Source of the DNA: Bacteroides intestinalis | GTDB lineage: Bacteria; Bacteroidota; Bacteroidia; Bacteroidales; Bacteroidaceae | Direction of reading: 5' to 3' | DNA: 64,000 nucleotides | Assembly (NCBI RefSeq): GCF_003464595.1 | Contig: NZ_QRZF01000004.1 | Span: 248,001 to 312,000 of the forward strand | In this document: piece by piece, positions 8,507-18,080 of the stretch | Layout of the letters: each line of letters opens with the position of its first letter | How positions within the stretch are numbered: the stretch's first letter is position 1 | Position numbers and translations under genes: made by a program | Notes under the pieces: model-generated | The model's input: the letters and a program-made list of their open reading frames with translations, nothing else | Told to the model about the DNA's origin: nothing | The model's database searches: none

Positions 8507-10224
8507 TTTTCACTGAATTTATAAATCAATACCTTATCGCGTAAATCACAGCTGCGATAAGGAGTAAGATAGATTTCCTCCAACCGATATTTATCTGAAT
8601 ACTCTTTCAGGAAGTCCTCCTTAGTTCGTTCGGAAAGCATCACATATCCCGTTCCGGAAAGACCGGAAGTAAAATTCCTCATCCGATCATTCAGATAGTA
8701 ATTAGTGCAATAAAAACGAATCAGCCGTGTAGTGTACGAATACATGACCCCGTCCTGCACATAAGTATTTACTTCTTCTGCCAGACGCTTGTCTGATTTC
8801 GTAGACAGTACCGTAGGCTGATAAACACCGTCTAAGGAAACAAACAGGCACAAGATACAACCGGCTATACTATATAATAATGAACGGGAATCCGCCTTTT
8901 TTGCCAATGCAATCAACATACAGACACCTGCAATTGGCGGCAAAGCCACAAGCAGCCATTTAGAGAATGACAAATCCACATTTTCCAATGCATTCATGAA
9001 TCCTACGTTTTCCATGGCATGCTTTCCCGTTCCCCAAACACTATCAGGAATCAGTCCGAGACGCACCACAGCAAACGTTATCGTGAGCAACAAAGCCAGC
9101 GAAGCAAAGATATAAGCCGAAATTTTAAAGACTTTCGCTCCCCGCTGTACCAAAGCCAGCAGATACTCGGCTATCAACACCGCCATAAAGGGGTAGATAG
9201 GAAGCAGATAAACACTTCTTTTACTCTTAGGAATACAATAGAACACAAAGATAAAGAGTATAACTACCCATGTGAATAATTGCAAAGGCGATTGTGAACG
9301 GAATTTATTCCAGGCTTTCTTTATACGTTCACCGAAAGATGAACCTTCAGGCAATAAGCTCATATTTTTCCATTTCAAACCAAAGAGAGAAATCAACAGT
9401 ACTAAAGTCCAAGGTATCCATCCCCAAATAATGGTCAGGAAATTATACCATAGCGGATTTTCATGCGAATCATAAGACATCTTACCCATGAAACGACCTG
9501 TATTTTCTTCCAGCATTAAATCTATAAAAGATTGGCCTCCCTGTACATAAGCCACACTAATCCAAGCAGCATATGGAATCAGGGAAAGTATTCCTATCAC
9601 AAATAACCGGAAAAATGTTTTCCAGAAAGGACGTCTGCGCAATAATTGGTAGAGACCGATACTGACACAAGGGAAAATGGAACCTACCGGCCCCTTGGTC
9701 AACGTAGCGCAGCCCATCAATAAAATAGCCAGCCATGGAATTCCGCGACATTCTTTCTCATCCCAGCGGAACAACAGACATAATGAGATGACAATAAGTG
9801 ATACCTGCACCATATCTACACGGCAAGCTACCGCTGCCCGGTGTACTTCAAAAGATGAGAGAAGAAGGATAGAAGCAAGAAAAGCCGTCTTCACACCCTT
9901 ACGCTTTGCTATAAAAGAAAAAAACACCAGCTGCATAGCCAGAAATGCAAGAGCAGACGGTAGACGGGACGAATATTCCGTCACTCCCCCCAGAAGCGAT
10001 GACACAGTAGCAATTGCCCAATAAAAGAAAGGAGGTTTATAAGCTATATCAGTTCCATAATTTACCGGAAGTATCCAATTGCCGCTCTCCAGCATAGAGA
10101 ATGCGACGATAGCCTCACGCGGTTCTCCTTTAGAATAAAATATAGTTTCTCCCAGAAAAGGGAGTATCACAAGCACACTGAGCAGTGCTATAAACCAGAA
10201 TGCTTTCTTCCTATCATCTGACAT
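8503..10224 (-). CDS. ArnT/PMT-type lipid-linked sugar transferase
   Basis: A 573-residue inner-membrane protein with about 11-12 hydrophobic helices, of the GT-C fold (GT83/GT39-like). The catalytic region after helix 1 is GEPREAIVAFSMLESGNW, with the conserved acidic residue of PMT enzymes, followed by KPPFFYWAIA. ArnT moves aminoarabinose from an undecaprenyl carrier to lipid A; Bacteroides homologues may add other sugars to lipids or proteins. The gene has its own promoter, divergent from the GtrA/GtrB pair, which suggests a shared envelope-glycosylation function. It is followed by the overlapping HD gene. Substrate is unknown. Confidence 0.85.
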   Translation of the reverse strand: MSDDRKKAFWFIALLSVLVILPFLGETIFYSKGEPREAIVAFSMLESGNWILPVNYGTDIAYKPPFFYWAIATVSSLLGGVTEYSSRLPSALAFLAMQLVFFSFIAKRKGVKTAFLASILLLSSFEVHRAAVACRVDMVQVSLIVISLCLLFRWDEKECRGIPWLAILLMGCATLTKGPVGSIFPCVSIGLYQLLRRRPFWKTFFRLFVIGILSLIPYAAWISVAYVQGGQSFIDLMLEENTGRFMGKMSYDSHENPLWYNFLTIIWGWIPWTLVLLISLFGLKWKNMSLLPEGSSFGERIKKAWNKFRSQSPLQLFTWVVILFIFVFYCIPKSKRSVYLLPIYPFMAVLIAEYLLALVQRGAKVFKISAYIFASLALLLTITFAVVRLGLIPDSVWGTGKHAMENVGFMNALENVDLSFSKWLLVALPPIAGVCMLIALAKKADSRSLLYSIAGCILCLFVSLDGVYQPTVLSTKSDKRLAEEVNTYVQDGVMYSYTTRLIRFYCTNYYLNDRMRNFTSGLSGTGYVMLSERTKEDFLKEYSDKYRLEEIYLTPYRSCDLRDKVLIYKFSEK

Positions 10225-10253
10225 ATATTTCTGTTTTTAATGATTTCTGGGCG

Positions 10254-10261
10254 CAAAAGTA
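10254..10261 (-). promoter_or_regulatory. -7 box for the ArnT-like gene
   Basis: On the minus strand this reads TACTTTTG, 29 bases before the ATG. Confidence 0.65.
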
Positions 10262-10283
10262 CAAATTATTCTGCAACAATCCC

Positions 10284-10291
10284 TAACTTTG
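10284..10291 (+). promoter_or_regulatory. -7 box for the GtrA-type gene
   Basis: TAACTTTG lies 13 bases before the ATG at 10305 and is back-to-back with the divergent ArnT promoter. Confidence 0.6.
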
Positions 10292-10304
10292 CCATCTCAA
10301 TTCA

Positions 10305-10691
10305 ATGAATATGAAGAGACTGAAACAACTACCAGCATTTGTACGTTTCATTATGGTAGGCATCTTTGCTACCGCCTTGCACTATGGAATATATATTATA
10401 CTCCAGCAAATCATCAATGTCAACATAGCCTACAGCATAGGTTACGTACTCAGTTTCATTGCCAATTTTTACCTGACAGCCTTTTTCACTTTCAGAAAAA
10501 AGCCTTCCTGGAAAAAGGCTTTTGGGTTTGGCGGAGCACATCTGATCAATTATCTTCTACATATGAGTTTATTGAATCTATTCCTCTGGCTCGGAATATC
10601 GAAGCCATTTGCACCTATACCGGTATTCGCCATCGGTATTCCGGTAAACTTCTTGCTGGTTAGATTCGTTTTCAAATACAAAGGAAAATAA
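10305..10691 (+). CDS. GtrA-family membrane protein
   Basis: A 128-residue protein with four hydrophobic helices and a basic C-terminus (RFVFKYKGK). The pattern FVRFIMVGIFATALHYGIY at the start is typical of GtrA, thought to flip or help flip undecaprenyl-phosphate-linked sugars. The next gene, 50 bases downstream, is a GtrB-type glycosyltransferase, the usual partner. A second possible start is the ATG at 10311. Substrate is unknown. Confidence 0.85.
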   Translation: MNMKRLKQLPAFVRFIMVGIFATALHYGIYIILQQIINVNIAYSIGYVLSFIANFYLTAFFTFRKKPSWKKAFGFGGAHLINYLLHMSLLNLFLWLGISKPFAPIPVFAIGIPVNFLLVRFVFKYKGK

Positions 10692-10741
10692 TTTGCTTTT
10701 CTCCCGATTTCTTACGAATATTGCAAAAAGAACTATTGATT

Positions 10742-11695
10742 ATGAAAGAAGCTCCAGTACTTGCTATCGTAGTACCTTGTTATAAGGAAGAAGCTGTTTT
10801 ACACGAAACACATAAACGGCTCAGCCAGTTGCTCGATCGGCTGACAACTGAAGGGCGTATATCTCCCAGAAGCTATATACTGTACGTAAACGATGGCAGT
10901 ACAGACCGTACCTGGGAAATCATCAAGGAGTTCTATAAAAACACGTCGTATGCCTGCGGGCTGAACCTGGCTGGAAATGTGGGGCATCAAAACGCACTTA
11001 TGGCCGGACTGAATGCTGTAAAGGAACGTTGCGATGCAGCTATTTCCATTGATGCCGACTTGCAGGATGACGTCAATGTCATCCCCGAGATGGTGGAACG
11101 CTATATGGAAGGCAATGATATTGTTTATGGTGTACGACGTGAACGCAAGACTGATACTTTCTTCAAACGCACCACCGCCCTCGCTTTCTATCGACTGATG
11201 AAAACGATGGGGGCTAAATCGGTCTACAATCATGCAGATTATCGGTTAATGAGTAGCCGTGCCATCCAGCAACTCTGTCGCTTCCGCGAACGTAACCTTT
11301 ACCTTCGCGGCTTGGTGCCTCTCATTGGTTATCAAACTGCCTGCGTTTATTATAATCGTGACAAACGTTTCGCTGGAGAGTCGAAATATCCTTTTAAAAA
11401 GATGCTGAATTTTGCCATTGACGGAATTACGTCTTTTTCAGTCAAGCCTGTACGCATGATATTCTGGCTGGGGTGTATTTTCCTTTTAATAGCTCTCTGC
11501 GTCACTATCTGGACCCTACGTGCATATTTTCTTCACGATACTGTACCCGGCTGGTCATCCCTGATGATTTCCCTTTGGTTAGTAGGTGGTACTATACTCG
11601 TATCCCTGGGAATTGTAGGCGAGTACATCGGAAAGATCTACATTGAAGTAAAAGATCGTCCACGCTACAACGAGGAGGAATTATTATTACGCTAA
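10742..11695 (+). CDS. GtrB/DPM1-type polyprenyl-phosphate glycosyltransferase
   Basis: A 317-residue GT2 enzyme that likely loads a sugar onto undecaprenyl phosphate. The N-terminal GT-A domain shows VVPCYKEEAVLHET, YVNDGSTDRTW and the metal motif DADLQDD. Two transmembrane helices follow at residues ~233-255 and ~268-290, with a conserved KDRPRYN near the end. I start at the ATG at 10742, because the longer reading from 10721 begins with a non-ATG codon and adds residues unlike the family. It forms a pair with the GtrA gene and faces the ArnT-like enzyme, which could use the product as donor. Confidence 0.9.
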   Translation: MKEAPVLAIVVPCYKEEAVLHETHKRLSQLLDRLTTEGRISPRSYILYVNDGSTDRTWEIIKEFYKNTSYACGLNLAGNVGHQNALMAGLNAVKERCDAAISIDADLQDDVNVIPEMVERYMEGNDIVYGVRRERKTDTFFKRTTALAFYRLMKTMGAKSVYNHADYRLMSSRAIQQLCRFRERNLYLRGLVPLIGYQTACVYYNRDKRFAGESKYPFKKMLNFAIDGITSFSVKPVRMIFWLGCIFLLIALCVTIWTLRAYFLHDTVPGWSSLMISLWLVGGTILVSLGIVGEYIGKIYIEVKDRPRYNEEELLLR

Positions 11696-11707
11696 AAGAG
11701 AAAAGGA

Positions 11708-12559
11708 TTATTTGTCTCTGTACTTCAATGGAGAGACTCCTGTATGCCTACGGAAGAAACGGCAAAAAGTAGCCAGATTATCAAAACCTAATGATATACC
11801 TATCTCTTTTATGGTAGCACTGGTAGATTTCAGCTGCGTTTTTGCATCTATAATAATAAGGTAGTCTATCACATCCAAAGCAGTCATATTGGTACAACTC
11901 TTAATATTACGGCACAAATTCTCCTTCGAAGTCCCTAATTCTTTTGCATAGAATGAGATTCCTCGTTCTGTTCTATAATGTATCGCAACCAATTTAAGAA
12001 ATTGACGGCTCATCCTGACATTTTTTGGGGATTTAGCCCATCTCTCTTCCAAATTATCCTGATAATACATTGCAATACTCGTATGAATACAAGCACCCAA
12101 CATACTTCTCAATACCTCTTTATTATTATAGATTTCCGGAACTTCGCGTATCATTTTCCATAACGATATGGAGCGTAGCATATAAAGTTCCAAATTCTCA
12201 GATATACGTTTAACAGGCTCCTCAAAGATAATAAACAGATAATCAAATGCTTTTTTAAAAAACTCCACCTCATGCATTATCTTCGGAGAAAAGCCAGCAT
12301 ATGAAAAACAAAGATCTGGTGAAACGTTATGAATCTGTAGAAAAGAGTTATCCAGCAAAGTGATGTAATCATTCTCGCGAACAATATATTTTCCATAATT
12401 TAATGTAACCTCCATACTTCCTTTCATACATACCACAAAGATAGTTCCCTTTACATGATAAGGATTCTCCAAATACTCCTGCAAATCATCTGCCGAAACA
12501 TTTTCCCTAGCTACAATATCTTCCGATATTTCAAAAAGAAGTCTACTTTCTTCCATCAT
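11708..12559 (-). CDS. AraC-family transcriptional regulator
   Basis: A 283-residue regulator. Residues ~1-150 form a cupin-like ligand or dimerisation part without a recognisable enzyme motif. The C-terminal ~100 residues hold two helix-turn-helix units: ISFYAKELGTSKENLCRNIKS and IKEIGISLGFDNLATFCRFFRRHTGVSPLKYR. A longer frame to 12592 passes through a TACTTTTG promoter box, so the ATG at 12559 is preferred (12556 is also possible). It converges on GtrB. Its target could be the bile-acid-transporter-type gene or itself; no operator is evident. Confidence 0.85.
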   Translation of the reverse strand: MMEESRLLFEISEDIVARENVSADDLQEYLENPYHVKGTIFVVCMKGSMEVTLNYGKYIVRENDYITLLDNSFLQIHNVSPDLCFSYAGFSPKIMHEVEFFKKAFDYLFIIFEEPVKRISENLELYMLRSISLWKMIREVPEIYNNKEVLRSMLGACIHTSIAMYYQDNLEERWAKSPKNVRMSRQFLKLVAIHYRTERGISFYAKELGTSKENLCRNIKSCTNMTALDVIDYLIIIDAKTQLKSTSATIKEIGISLGFDNLATFCRFFRRHTGVSPLKYRDK

Positions 12560-12581
12560 AATTTTTTCTAGTAAATTTCCA

Positions 12582-12589
12582 CAAAAGTA
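12582..12589 (-). promoter_or_regulatory. -7 box for the AraC regulator
   Basis: On the minus strand this reads TACTTTTG, 22 bases before the chosen ATG. Confidence 0.65.
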
Positions 12590-12592
12590 CAT

Positions 12593-13071
12593 TTAATCCG
12601 GGCAAATGCACATTCACTCCATTCTTTCAATAACCCCTTTAGAGTTAAAGTTTGTCAACATATCAACAATTGAACATTTTCGCGAATATCCGTATTCCTT
12701 TTTTGCTCACCTTTTTTGGTTTTGGTCGAATTAAGAAAGAACTTTGTAGCATTAATCAAGTTATGGGATATTAAGATTTATATTATCTTAATACAAGTAA
12801 AGAAAAGGGAACGTCATTTGGTCAGTAGCATCGATCTTATATATTCCTACTTTTCTTTTAAAAGGAGCAAACACAAAGATTTTCTGGCCCTGCGATATCT
12901 AATAAAAAGCACTTAAGATATCGCAACAGCACAACGCATCAACATAGAGAGCGAGGTAAGAATTACACAACAACCTCAAGATTGCTTGATAAGGACACCC
13001 CCCTACCGGTTAAAGGTATATTATCTGAAACGGTAGGGGGATATCCAAGGTAATCTCCCCCTTTGAGAATG
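12593..13071. other. gene-free stretch with a folded 3' region
   Basis: I find no supported gene here. A 66-codon frame at 12716-12916 has no ribosome site, no promoter and a composition unlike coding sequence. The right end (12998-13065) contains C-rich and G-rich blocks that can form two alternative hairpins; they lie just past the stop of the transporter gene. Confidence 0.5.
12998..13065 (-). terminator. possible terminator region with competing hairpins
   Basis: CCCCCTACCG at 12999-13008 pairs with CGGTAGGGGG at 13031-13040. The latter block also carries a stretch that can pair with TCCCCCTTT near 13056-13064. The two stems are mutually exclusive. No T run follows, so a true terminator role is uncertain. 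Confidence 0.4.
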
Positions 13072-14040
13072 CTAAACGTTTTTAGGGCACAGATTGTTTT
13101 TTCTTTTCTTCCATAGTTGCCAGCTATTAATCAAATTTTGCCAGAGAACATAAGATCCCGGTCCTACAGAAGATAAAGGATTCAAATATGTATAAGCCAT
13201 CCAAATGGCAAGAACGGTATTCTTCTGTCCCAAAGCCTGCCCACCACTGATCCGATCATTATAATGTCCACCGATTCTTTTACCCAAAAAGAATTGCAGA
13301 CAGCAAGTAATCAGTCCTGCAAGAGCGATCAGGATTTCAACAGAAACCGGTGCATCGCTATTTACCAATGAACGGATTGTCTGTCCAGATACGATGGCAA
13401 GCGCCACACCCCACAGATAAAAAGCAAGATCATGGAAACCTAACAAGAAATGATGTACACGCGGCATAAATAGTCGTAGGAACCATGCCAGGAAAAAAGG
13501 GAAAAGCAATAAAGGAAAGACTTTACTAAGAATCTTCAAAAAGGCTGCAAAGAAAGTCATATCAGCATGAGGTTCCACCAATGGAAAGACTAATGGGACT
13601 GCCACTGCTGCCAACAAATTAGATAATAGCGTATAGGTAGTCAATGTAGACGCACTGCCTCCCAACTTCCCGGTAATAACAGCCGCCGCCGTAGCCGTTG
13701 GACAAATGAGACAAACCATAGCTCCTTCAAACACTTCCTTGTAAACTTCCGGCATTGGACAACATACCAGCAAAGCAGCAAGTGCCAGGCAAGACAATGT
13801 TTGAATTAACAGCAACCAGCCATGCCATGCTTTAGGTTTCAATTCTTTCAGATTCTCCACCTTACAAAAGGTCAGTAGTAGCTGGGCAAATATCAGCAGA
13901 GGCGTTATGTACGCAATCAAATCACTGATATATGGTTTGGTAGGCGCCAAGAAAGGGACATTCGCAAGGATGAAGTACCCCAAAGTACCTGAAAGCATTG
14001 CCATCGGCAACGTCCAGTTCTTAAGAAAACGAACTAACAT
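13072..14040 (-). CDS. bile acid:sodium symporter-family transporter
   Basis: A 322-residue inner-membrane protein with 9-10 helices of the BASS/SBF type. Conserved segments include CLICPTATAAAVITGKLGG in the middle and SGGQALGQKNTVLAIW in the crossover region, where sodium-binding residues of this fold lie. Family members carry bile acids, pantoate or other organic anions with sodium; substrate here is unknown, although bile acids are plausible for a gut organism. It has its own promoter, divergent from the amidase gene. The last ~15 residues are basic and cytosolic. Confidence 0.85.
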   Translation of the reverse strand: MLVRFLKNWTLPMAMLSGTLGYFILANVPFLAPTKPYISDLIAYITPLLIFAQLLLTFCKVENLKELKPKAWHGWLLLIQTLSCLALAALLVCCPMPEVYKEVFEGAMVCLICPTATAAAVITGKLGGSASTLTTYTLLSNLLAAVAVPLVFPLVEPHADMTFFAAFLKILSKVFPLLLFPFFLAWFLRLFMPRVHHFLLGFHDLAFYLWGVALAIVSGQTIRSLVNSDAPVSVEILIALAGLITCCLQFFLGKRIGGHYNDRISGGQALGQKNTVLAIWMAYTYLNPLSSVGPGSYVLWQNLINSWQLWKKRKNNLCPKNV

Positions 14041-14066
14041 ACCTTTTTCTATTTAATTTGCGGGTG

Positions 14067-14074
14067 CAAAGTTA
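14067..14074 (-). promoter_or_regulatory. -7 box for the BASS transporter
   Basis: On the minus strand this reads TAACTTTG, 26 bases before the ATG. Confidence 0.65.
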
Positions 14075-14158
14075 GTCCCTTTTAAAGAAATCTATCACAA
14101 ATCCGGGAGAAAAGTGACAAAACTTCACACAATGCATCAGTTTTCTATAAATTTCCAC

Positions 14159-14166
14159 TACATTTG
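14159..14166 (+). promoter_or_regulatory. -7 box for the amidase-MCE operon
   Basis: TACATTTG lies 14 bases before the amidase ATG. Confidence 0.6.
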
Positions 14167-14180
14167 CAACGGCTTTTAGT

Positions 14181-15425
14181 ATGGAACTCTATAAACGATA
14201 CATATTATATATAAGTATTTGCTTCGGGCTGTTCATCTCTCCTTTTTGTAGCATCAGCATCGAAGCAAAAGATTTCGTTGTCGTTATTGACGCCGGACAC
14301 GGCGGGCATGATCCTGGTGCTTTAGGAAAGTTCTCCAAAGAAAAGACCATCAATCTAAACGTTGCCCTCAAATTGGGAAAACAAATAAAGAGGAACTGTC
14401 CGGACGTAAAAGTGGTATATACTCGCGAACGGGATGTCTTTATTCCTCTTGGTCGACGTGCGGATATTGCCAATAACGCTAAAGCGGACCTGTTCATTTC
14501 CATTCATACCAATTCTGTGGCAGGCAGCAAAACTGCCAAAGGTGCCTCTACATGGACACTTGGTTTAGCCAAGTCGGACGCCAACTTGGAAGTAGCCAAG
14601 CGAGAGAACTCCGTGATTTTATACGAAAGTGATTACAAAACACGTTATGCAGGATTTAATCCGAATTCTGCAGAATCGTACATCATCTTTGAATTCATGC
14701 AAGACAAATACATGTCTCAAAGTGTGCATCTGGCTTCACTGGTACAAAAGGAATTCCGCCATACCTGTAAACGTGCAGACCGTGGTGTGCACCAGGCTGG
14801 TTTTCTGGTCCTCAAAGCCAGTGCCATGCCCAGTATCCTGGTAGAACTCGGTTTTATATCCAACCCGGAAGAGGAACGTTATCTAAACTCGGAAGCCGGA
14901 AGTACTACATTGGCAAACGGAATCTTCCGCGCTTTCCTGTCCTATAAACGTGAGCACGAAATACGTATGACAGGAAGTAGCCGTACCATATTACCGGAAG
15001 AAACAGATGCCGGCAATGTAGAGGAATCAGATACTACCAACGAAAAGACTGAGGAATCTCCCGAAATCCCCCAAAAACCAGCGGCAGCCACCCCCAATAC
15101 TACCAGAACGAAACAAAATGCAGGAAAAGTTACCGAATCGCAAACCGATTCCGGCAGTCCAGTGTTTAAAATACAAATACTCACCTCTTCACGTCCTATC
15201 GCAGCCAATGATAAAAGACTGAAAGGCTTGAAAGGTGTGGAACATTTCCAGGAAGGTGGACTTTATAAATATACATACGGTTCATCAACAGACTATAACA
15301 AGGTAGTACGTACCAAACGTGAAATAACGCCCAAATTTAAGGACGCTTTTATCATCGCTTTTAAGAATGGTAAGAAGATAAACGTTCAAACGGCTATCGA
15401 GGAGTTCAAAAAGAAAAAGAAATAA
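14181..15425 (+). CDS. N-acetylmuramoyl-L-alanine amidase
   Basis: A 414-residue secreted peptidoglycan amidase (Amidase_3) that cuts the bond between MurNAc and L-Ala, probably at division. A hydrophobic signal lies at residues ~8-28. The zinc site begins at DAGHGGHDPGA (His40) and continues with the Glu of the SKEK segment and SIHTNS; the catalytic Glu is in ILVELGF. After a Thr/Glu/Pro-rich linker (residues ~255-325), the C-terminal ~85 residues (VFKIQILTSS ... LYKYTYGSS) look like a SPOR-like domain that would guide the enzyme to denuded septal glycan. The MCE gene follows 19 bases later, apparently in one operon. Confidence 0.92.
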   Translation: MELYKRYILYISICFGLFISPFCSISIEAKDFVVVIDAGHGGHDPGALGKFSKEKTINLNVALKLGKQIKRNCPDVKVVYTRERDVFIPLGRRADIANNAKADLFISIHTNSVAGSKTAKGASTWTLGLAKSDANLEVAKRENSVILYESDYKTRYAGFNPNSAESYIIFEFMQDKYMSQSVHLASLVQKEFRHTCKRADRGVHQAGFLVLKASAMPSILVELGFISNPEEERYLNSEAGSTTLANGIFRAFLSYKREHEIRMTGSSRTILPEETDAGNVEESDTTNEKTEESPEIPQKPAAATPNTTRTKQNAGKVTESQTDSGSPVFKIQILTSSRPIAANDKRLKGLKGVEHFQEGGLYKYTYGSSTDYNKVVRTKREITPKFKDAFIIAFKNGKKINVQTAIEEFKKKKK

Positions 15426-15444
15426 ATAATAAGACTATAACATC

Positions 15445-16341
15445 ATGATGAAGTATCTTACGAAAGAAGTTAGAATAGGAATAGCGGGTATTGTTGCCCT
15501 CTGCATATTAGTATACGGTATTAATTACCTGAAAGGTATCCACATGTTTAAGCCTACCAACTATTTCTATGTCAAATTCCAGAATATTAATGGATTAACC
15601 AAATCAAGCCCGGTCTTCGCCGACGGCTTCCGTGTAGGTATTGTACGCGATCTTTATTATGACTACGCACAATCCGGAAAAGTCATAGCAGAAATCGATG
15701 TAGATCCGGAATTGCGCATACCGAAAGGTAGCACTGCCGAACTGACTGCCGAACTCATGGGAGGCGTAAAAATGAACCTATTGCTGGCAAATAATCCTCG
15801 CGAAAAGTACCAGACAGGCGATACCTTACAAGGCAGCGTCAACAACGGCGTCATGGATCAGGTCGCTACAATCATGCCACAAGTGGAGAAAATGCTTCCC
15901 AAACTGGACTCAATTCTTGCTTCACTAAATACAATACTTGGAGATCCGGCAATTCCGGGTACACTACATAGTCTGCAAAACACAATGGCGAACATGGAAG
16001 TTACCAGCCGACAATTACAAGCTATCATGAGTAAAGATATTCCTCAACTTACTCAAAAATTGAATACCATCGGCGATAACTTTATCATTGTCAGCAATAA
16101 TCTGAAAGAAATAGATTATGCCGCTGCGTTTGCCAGCATAGACTCTACACTAGCTAATGTAAAAATGATTACAGACCAGTTAGGCCGAAAAGACAATACG
16201 ATTGGTTTATTATTAAACGACCCCTCACTCTACAACAATCTGAATGCTACAACAGCCAATGCAGCCAGCCTTCTTGAAGACTTGAAATCACACCCCAAAA
16301 GGTACGTTCATTTCTCCTTGTTCGGCAAAAAAGATAAGTAG
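15445..16341 (+). CDS. MCE/MlaD-family lipid transport protein
   Basis: A 298-residue protein anchored in the inner membrane by one helix (residues ~10-28), with a single MCE domain (residues ~38-120: YVKFQNINGLTKSSPVF and GGVKMNLLLA) and a long helical periplasmic tail. MlaD-like proteins form hexameric rings that carry phospholipids between membranes, working with an ABC transporter whose genes are not in this window. It follows the amidase in one operon. Two ATG codons are adjacent at 15445 and 15448; I chose the first. The tail carries a coiled-coil-like heptad pattern. Confidence 0.88.
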   Translation: MMKYLTKEVRIGIAGIVALCILVYGINYLKGIHMFKPTNYFYVKFQNINGLTKSSPVFADGFRVGIVRDLYYDYAQSGKVIAEIDVDPELRIPKGSTAELTAELMGGVKMNLLLANNPREKYQTGDTLQGSVNNGVMDQVATIMPQVEKMLPKLDSILASLNTILGDPAIPGTLHSLQNTMANMEVTSRQLQAIMSKDIPQLTQKLNTIGDNFIIVSNNLKEIDYAAAFASIDSTLANVKMITDQLGRKDNTIGLLLNDPSLYNNLNATTANAASLLEDLKSHPKRYVHFSLFGKKDK

Positions 16342-16537
16342 GGAAAAACTTATTAAATAGAATAAGTCTAAATAACAAGAGCAAGCTGATTTGAGAGGAA
16401 AAGCCGCGGTAAGTCCGTGTAGAAACTAAAAGATTCCCTTCCATACAATCCTTCAGGAAGTTTAAAAACCTGTTATTTACTTGCATATTATTCTATAATA
16501 CAGATACTTATAAAAATGCAATAGCCCTCAAAAGGGG

Positions 16538-16555
16538 CTATTTACATGTAAATAG
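16538..16555. repeat. perfect 18-bp palindrome upstream of dnaA
   Basis: CTATTTACATGTAAATAG equals its own reverse complement. It overlaps the right arm of the preceding hairpin, about 60 bases before the putative -33 box of dnaA, where a regulator could bind. Confidence 0.7.
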
Positions 16556-16613
16556 ATAAGTGATTGAAAGTAAAGAGCTTATTACTTTTAACAGAAAAAC
16601 AAGAAAAAACACA

Positions 16614-16645
16614 TTTGTTTTTCTCAAATAAGATTGCGAATTTTG
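16614..16645 (+). promoter_or_regulatory. probable dnaA promoter
   Basis: A -33 TTTG at 16614-16617 is spaced 20 bases from GAATTTTG at 16638-16645, one mismatch from TAnnTTTG. The dnaA ATG follows after 46 bases. Confidence 0.45.
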
Positions 16646-16691
16646 CAAGCGTAGAAGTTTTGCTTAATTAATAAATGTATTTAAAGCCGTT

Positions 16692-18080
16692 ATGAGTGAA
16701 TTAAATCATGTCGGGCTATGGAACCGCTGCCTTGAAATCATCAGAGACAATGTTCCGGAGCAGACATACAAAACATGGTTTCTCCCCATCATACCTTTAA
16801 AATATGAGGACAAGACGCTGGTTGTACAGGTACCCAGCCAGTTCTTTTATGAGTTTTTGGAGGACAAGTTTGTTGACTTGTTGCGTAAAACTCTATATAA
16901 AGTTATTGGTGATGGTACCAAGTTATTGTATAATGTAATGGTGGATAAGAGTTCACGTACTACCGTTAATCTCGAATCTACTCCCCGCACCATTATTCCA
17001 CAGAAAAAGGTAATCGGCAAAGAAATACCGCAAGCGCCTATTGCAGATTTAGATCCGCATCTGAATCCTGAATACAACTTCGAAACATTTATTGAAGGCT
17101 ATAGCAACAAACTTTCACGCAGCGTAGCAGAAGCTGTCGCTCAGAATCCGGCAAAAACAATTTTCAATCCGCTGTTTTTCTATGGAGCGTCAGGTGTAGG
17201 AAAGACTCACCTTGCAAATGCTATCGGCACAAAAATTAAGGAACTTTATCCGGATAAGAGAGTATTATATGTATCGGCACATTTGTTCCAGGTACAATAT
17301 ACTGACTCTGTACGTAACAATACAACAAACGACTTCATCAACTTCTACCAATCAATCGATATATTGATTATTGATGATATTCAAGAATTTGCCGGTGTTA
17401 CCAAAACACAGAATACATTCTTCCACATCTTTAATCACTTACATCAAAACGGCAAACAGCTTATCCTGACTTCGGACCGTGCTCCCGTATTGCTACAAGG
17501 TATGGAAGAACGACTCATCACCCGTTTCAAATGGGGTATGGTAGCTGAACTGGAAAGACCGACTGTAGAATTGCGCAAGAACATCCTTCGTAATAAGATA
17601 CACCGTGACGGATTACAATTCCCTCCGGAAGTAATTGATTATATCGCAGAAAATGTAGGCGACAGTGTGCGTGACCTGGAAGGTATCGTCATTTCCATCA
17701 TGGCACATTCTACTATATATAATAAGGAAATTGACCTGGAACTGGCACAACGCATTGTACGGAAGGTAGTGAAAAGTGAAAGTAAAGCGGTTACCATTGA
17801 TGACATCATCAATGTGGTATGCAAGCATTTCTCACTGGACACTGCTACAATCCATACCAAATCACGGAAACGCGAAGTTGTACAGGCACGCCAGATAGCT
17901 ATGTTCCTTGCCAAGTCCTACACGGATTTCTCTACGGCCAAGATAGGTACATTGATAGGGCACAAAGATCACGCAACCGTGTTGCATGCCTGCAAAACCA
18001 TTAAAGAATTACGGGAAGTGGACAAAGCTTTCCGCGCAGAAATAGATGATATTCAAGCATCATTAAAAAAGCAGGGTTAA
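16692..18080 (+). CDS. dnaA: chromosomal replication initiator DnaA
   Basis: A 462-residue AAA+ protein that binds DnaA boxes and opens oriC. Domain I covers residues ~1-85. The Walker A motif GASGVGKTH is near residues 164-172 and Walker B is ILIIDDIQE. Domain IV ends with the DNA-contact motif [13 protein letters not shown]. Length is typical. The stop codon lies inside a hairpin shared with the convergent nitroreductase gene. It is not flanked by dnaN, recF or gyrB, so origin location cannot be assumed from this gene. Confidence 0.98.
   Translation: MSELNHVGLWNRCLEIIRDNVPEQTYKTWFLPIIPLKYEDKTLVVQVPSQFFYEFLEDKFVDLLRKTLYKVIGDGTKLLYNVMVDKSSRTTVNLESTPRTIIPQKKVIGKEIPQAPIADLDPHLNPEYNFETFIEGYSNKLSRSVAEAVAQNPAKTIFNPLFFYGASGVGKTHLANAIGTKIKELYPDKRVLYVSAHLFQVQYTDSVRNNTTNDFINFYQSIDILIIDDIQEFAGVTKTQNTFFHIFNHLHQNGKQLILTSDRAPVLLQGMEERLITRFKWGMVAELERPTVELRKNILRNKIHRDGLQFPPEVIDYIAENVGDSVRDLEGIVISIMAHSTIYNKEIDLELAQRIVRKVVKSESKAVTIDDIINVVCKHFSLDTATIHTKSRKREVVQARQIAMFLAKSYTDFSTAKIGTLIGHKDHATVLHACKTIKELREVDKAFRAEIDDIQASLKKQG

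Larger units (their letters stand above)
16342..16691. other. leader of dnaA: hairpin, palindrome, promoter
   Basis: No gene fits here. It holds a stem (16520-16527 with 16535-16542), an 18-bp perfect palindrome (16538-16555) and the probable dnaA promoter. I see no TTATCCACA-type DnaA box, so this stretch does not look like an obvious oriC. Confidence 0.55.

Noticed and set aside
12716..12916. 66-codon frame between the AraC regulator and the BASS transporter
   Set aside because: No promoter box, no ribosome site, basic and Ile/Lys-rich composition as expected from random AT-rich DNA.
16342..16691. oriC next to dnaA
   Set aside because: No TTATCCACA-type DnaA boxes seen, and dnaN, recF and gyrB are absent nearby.
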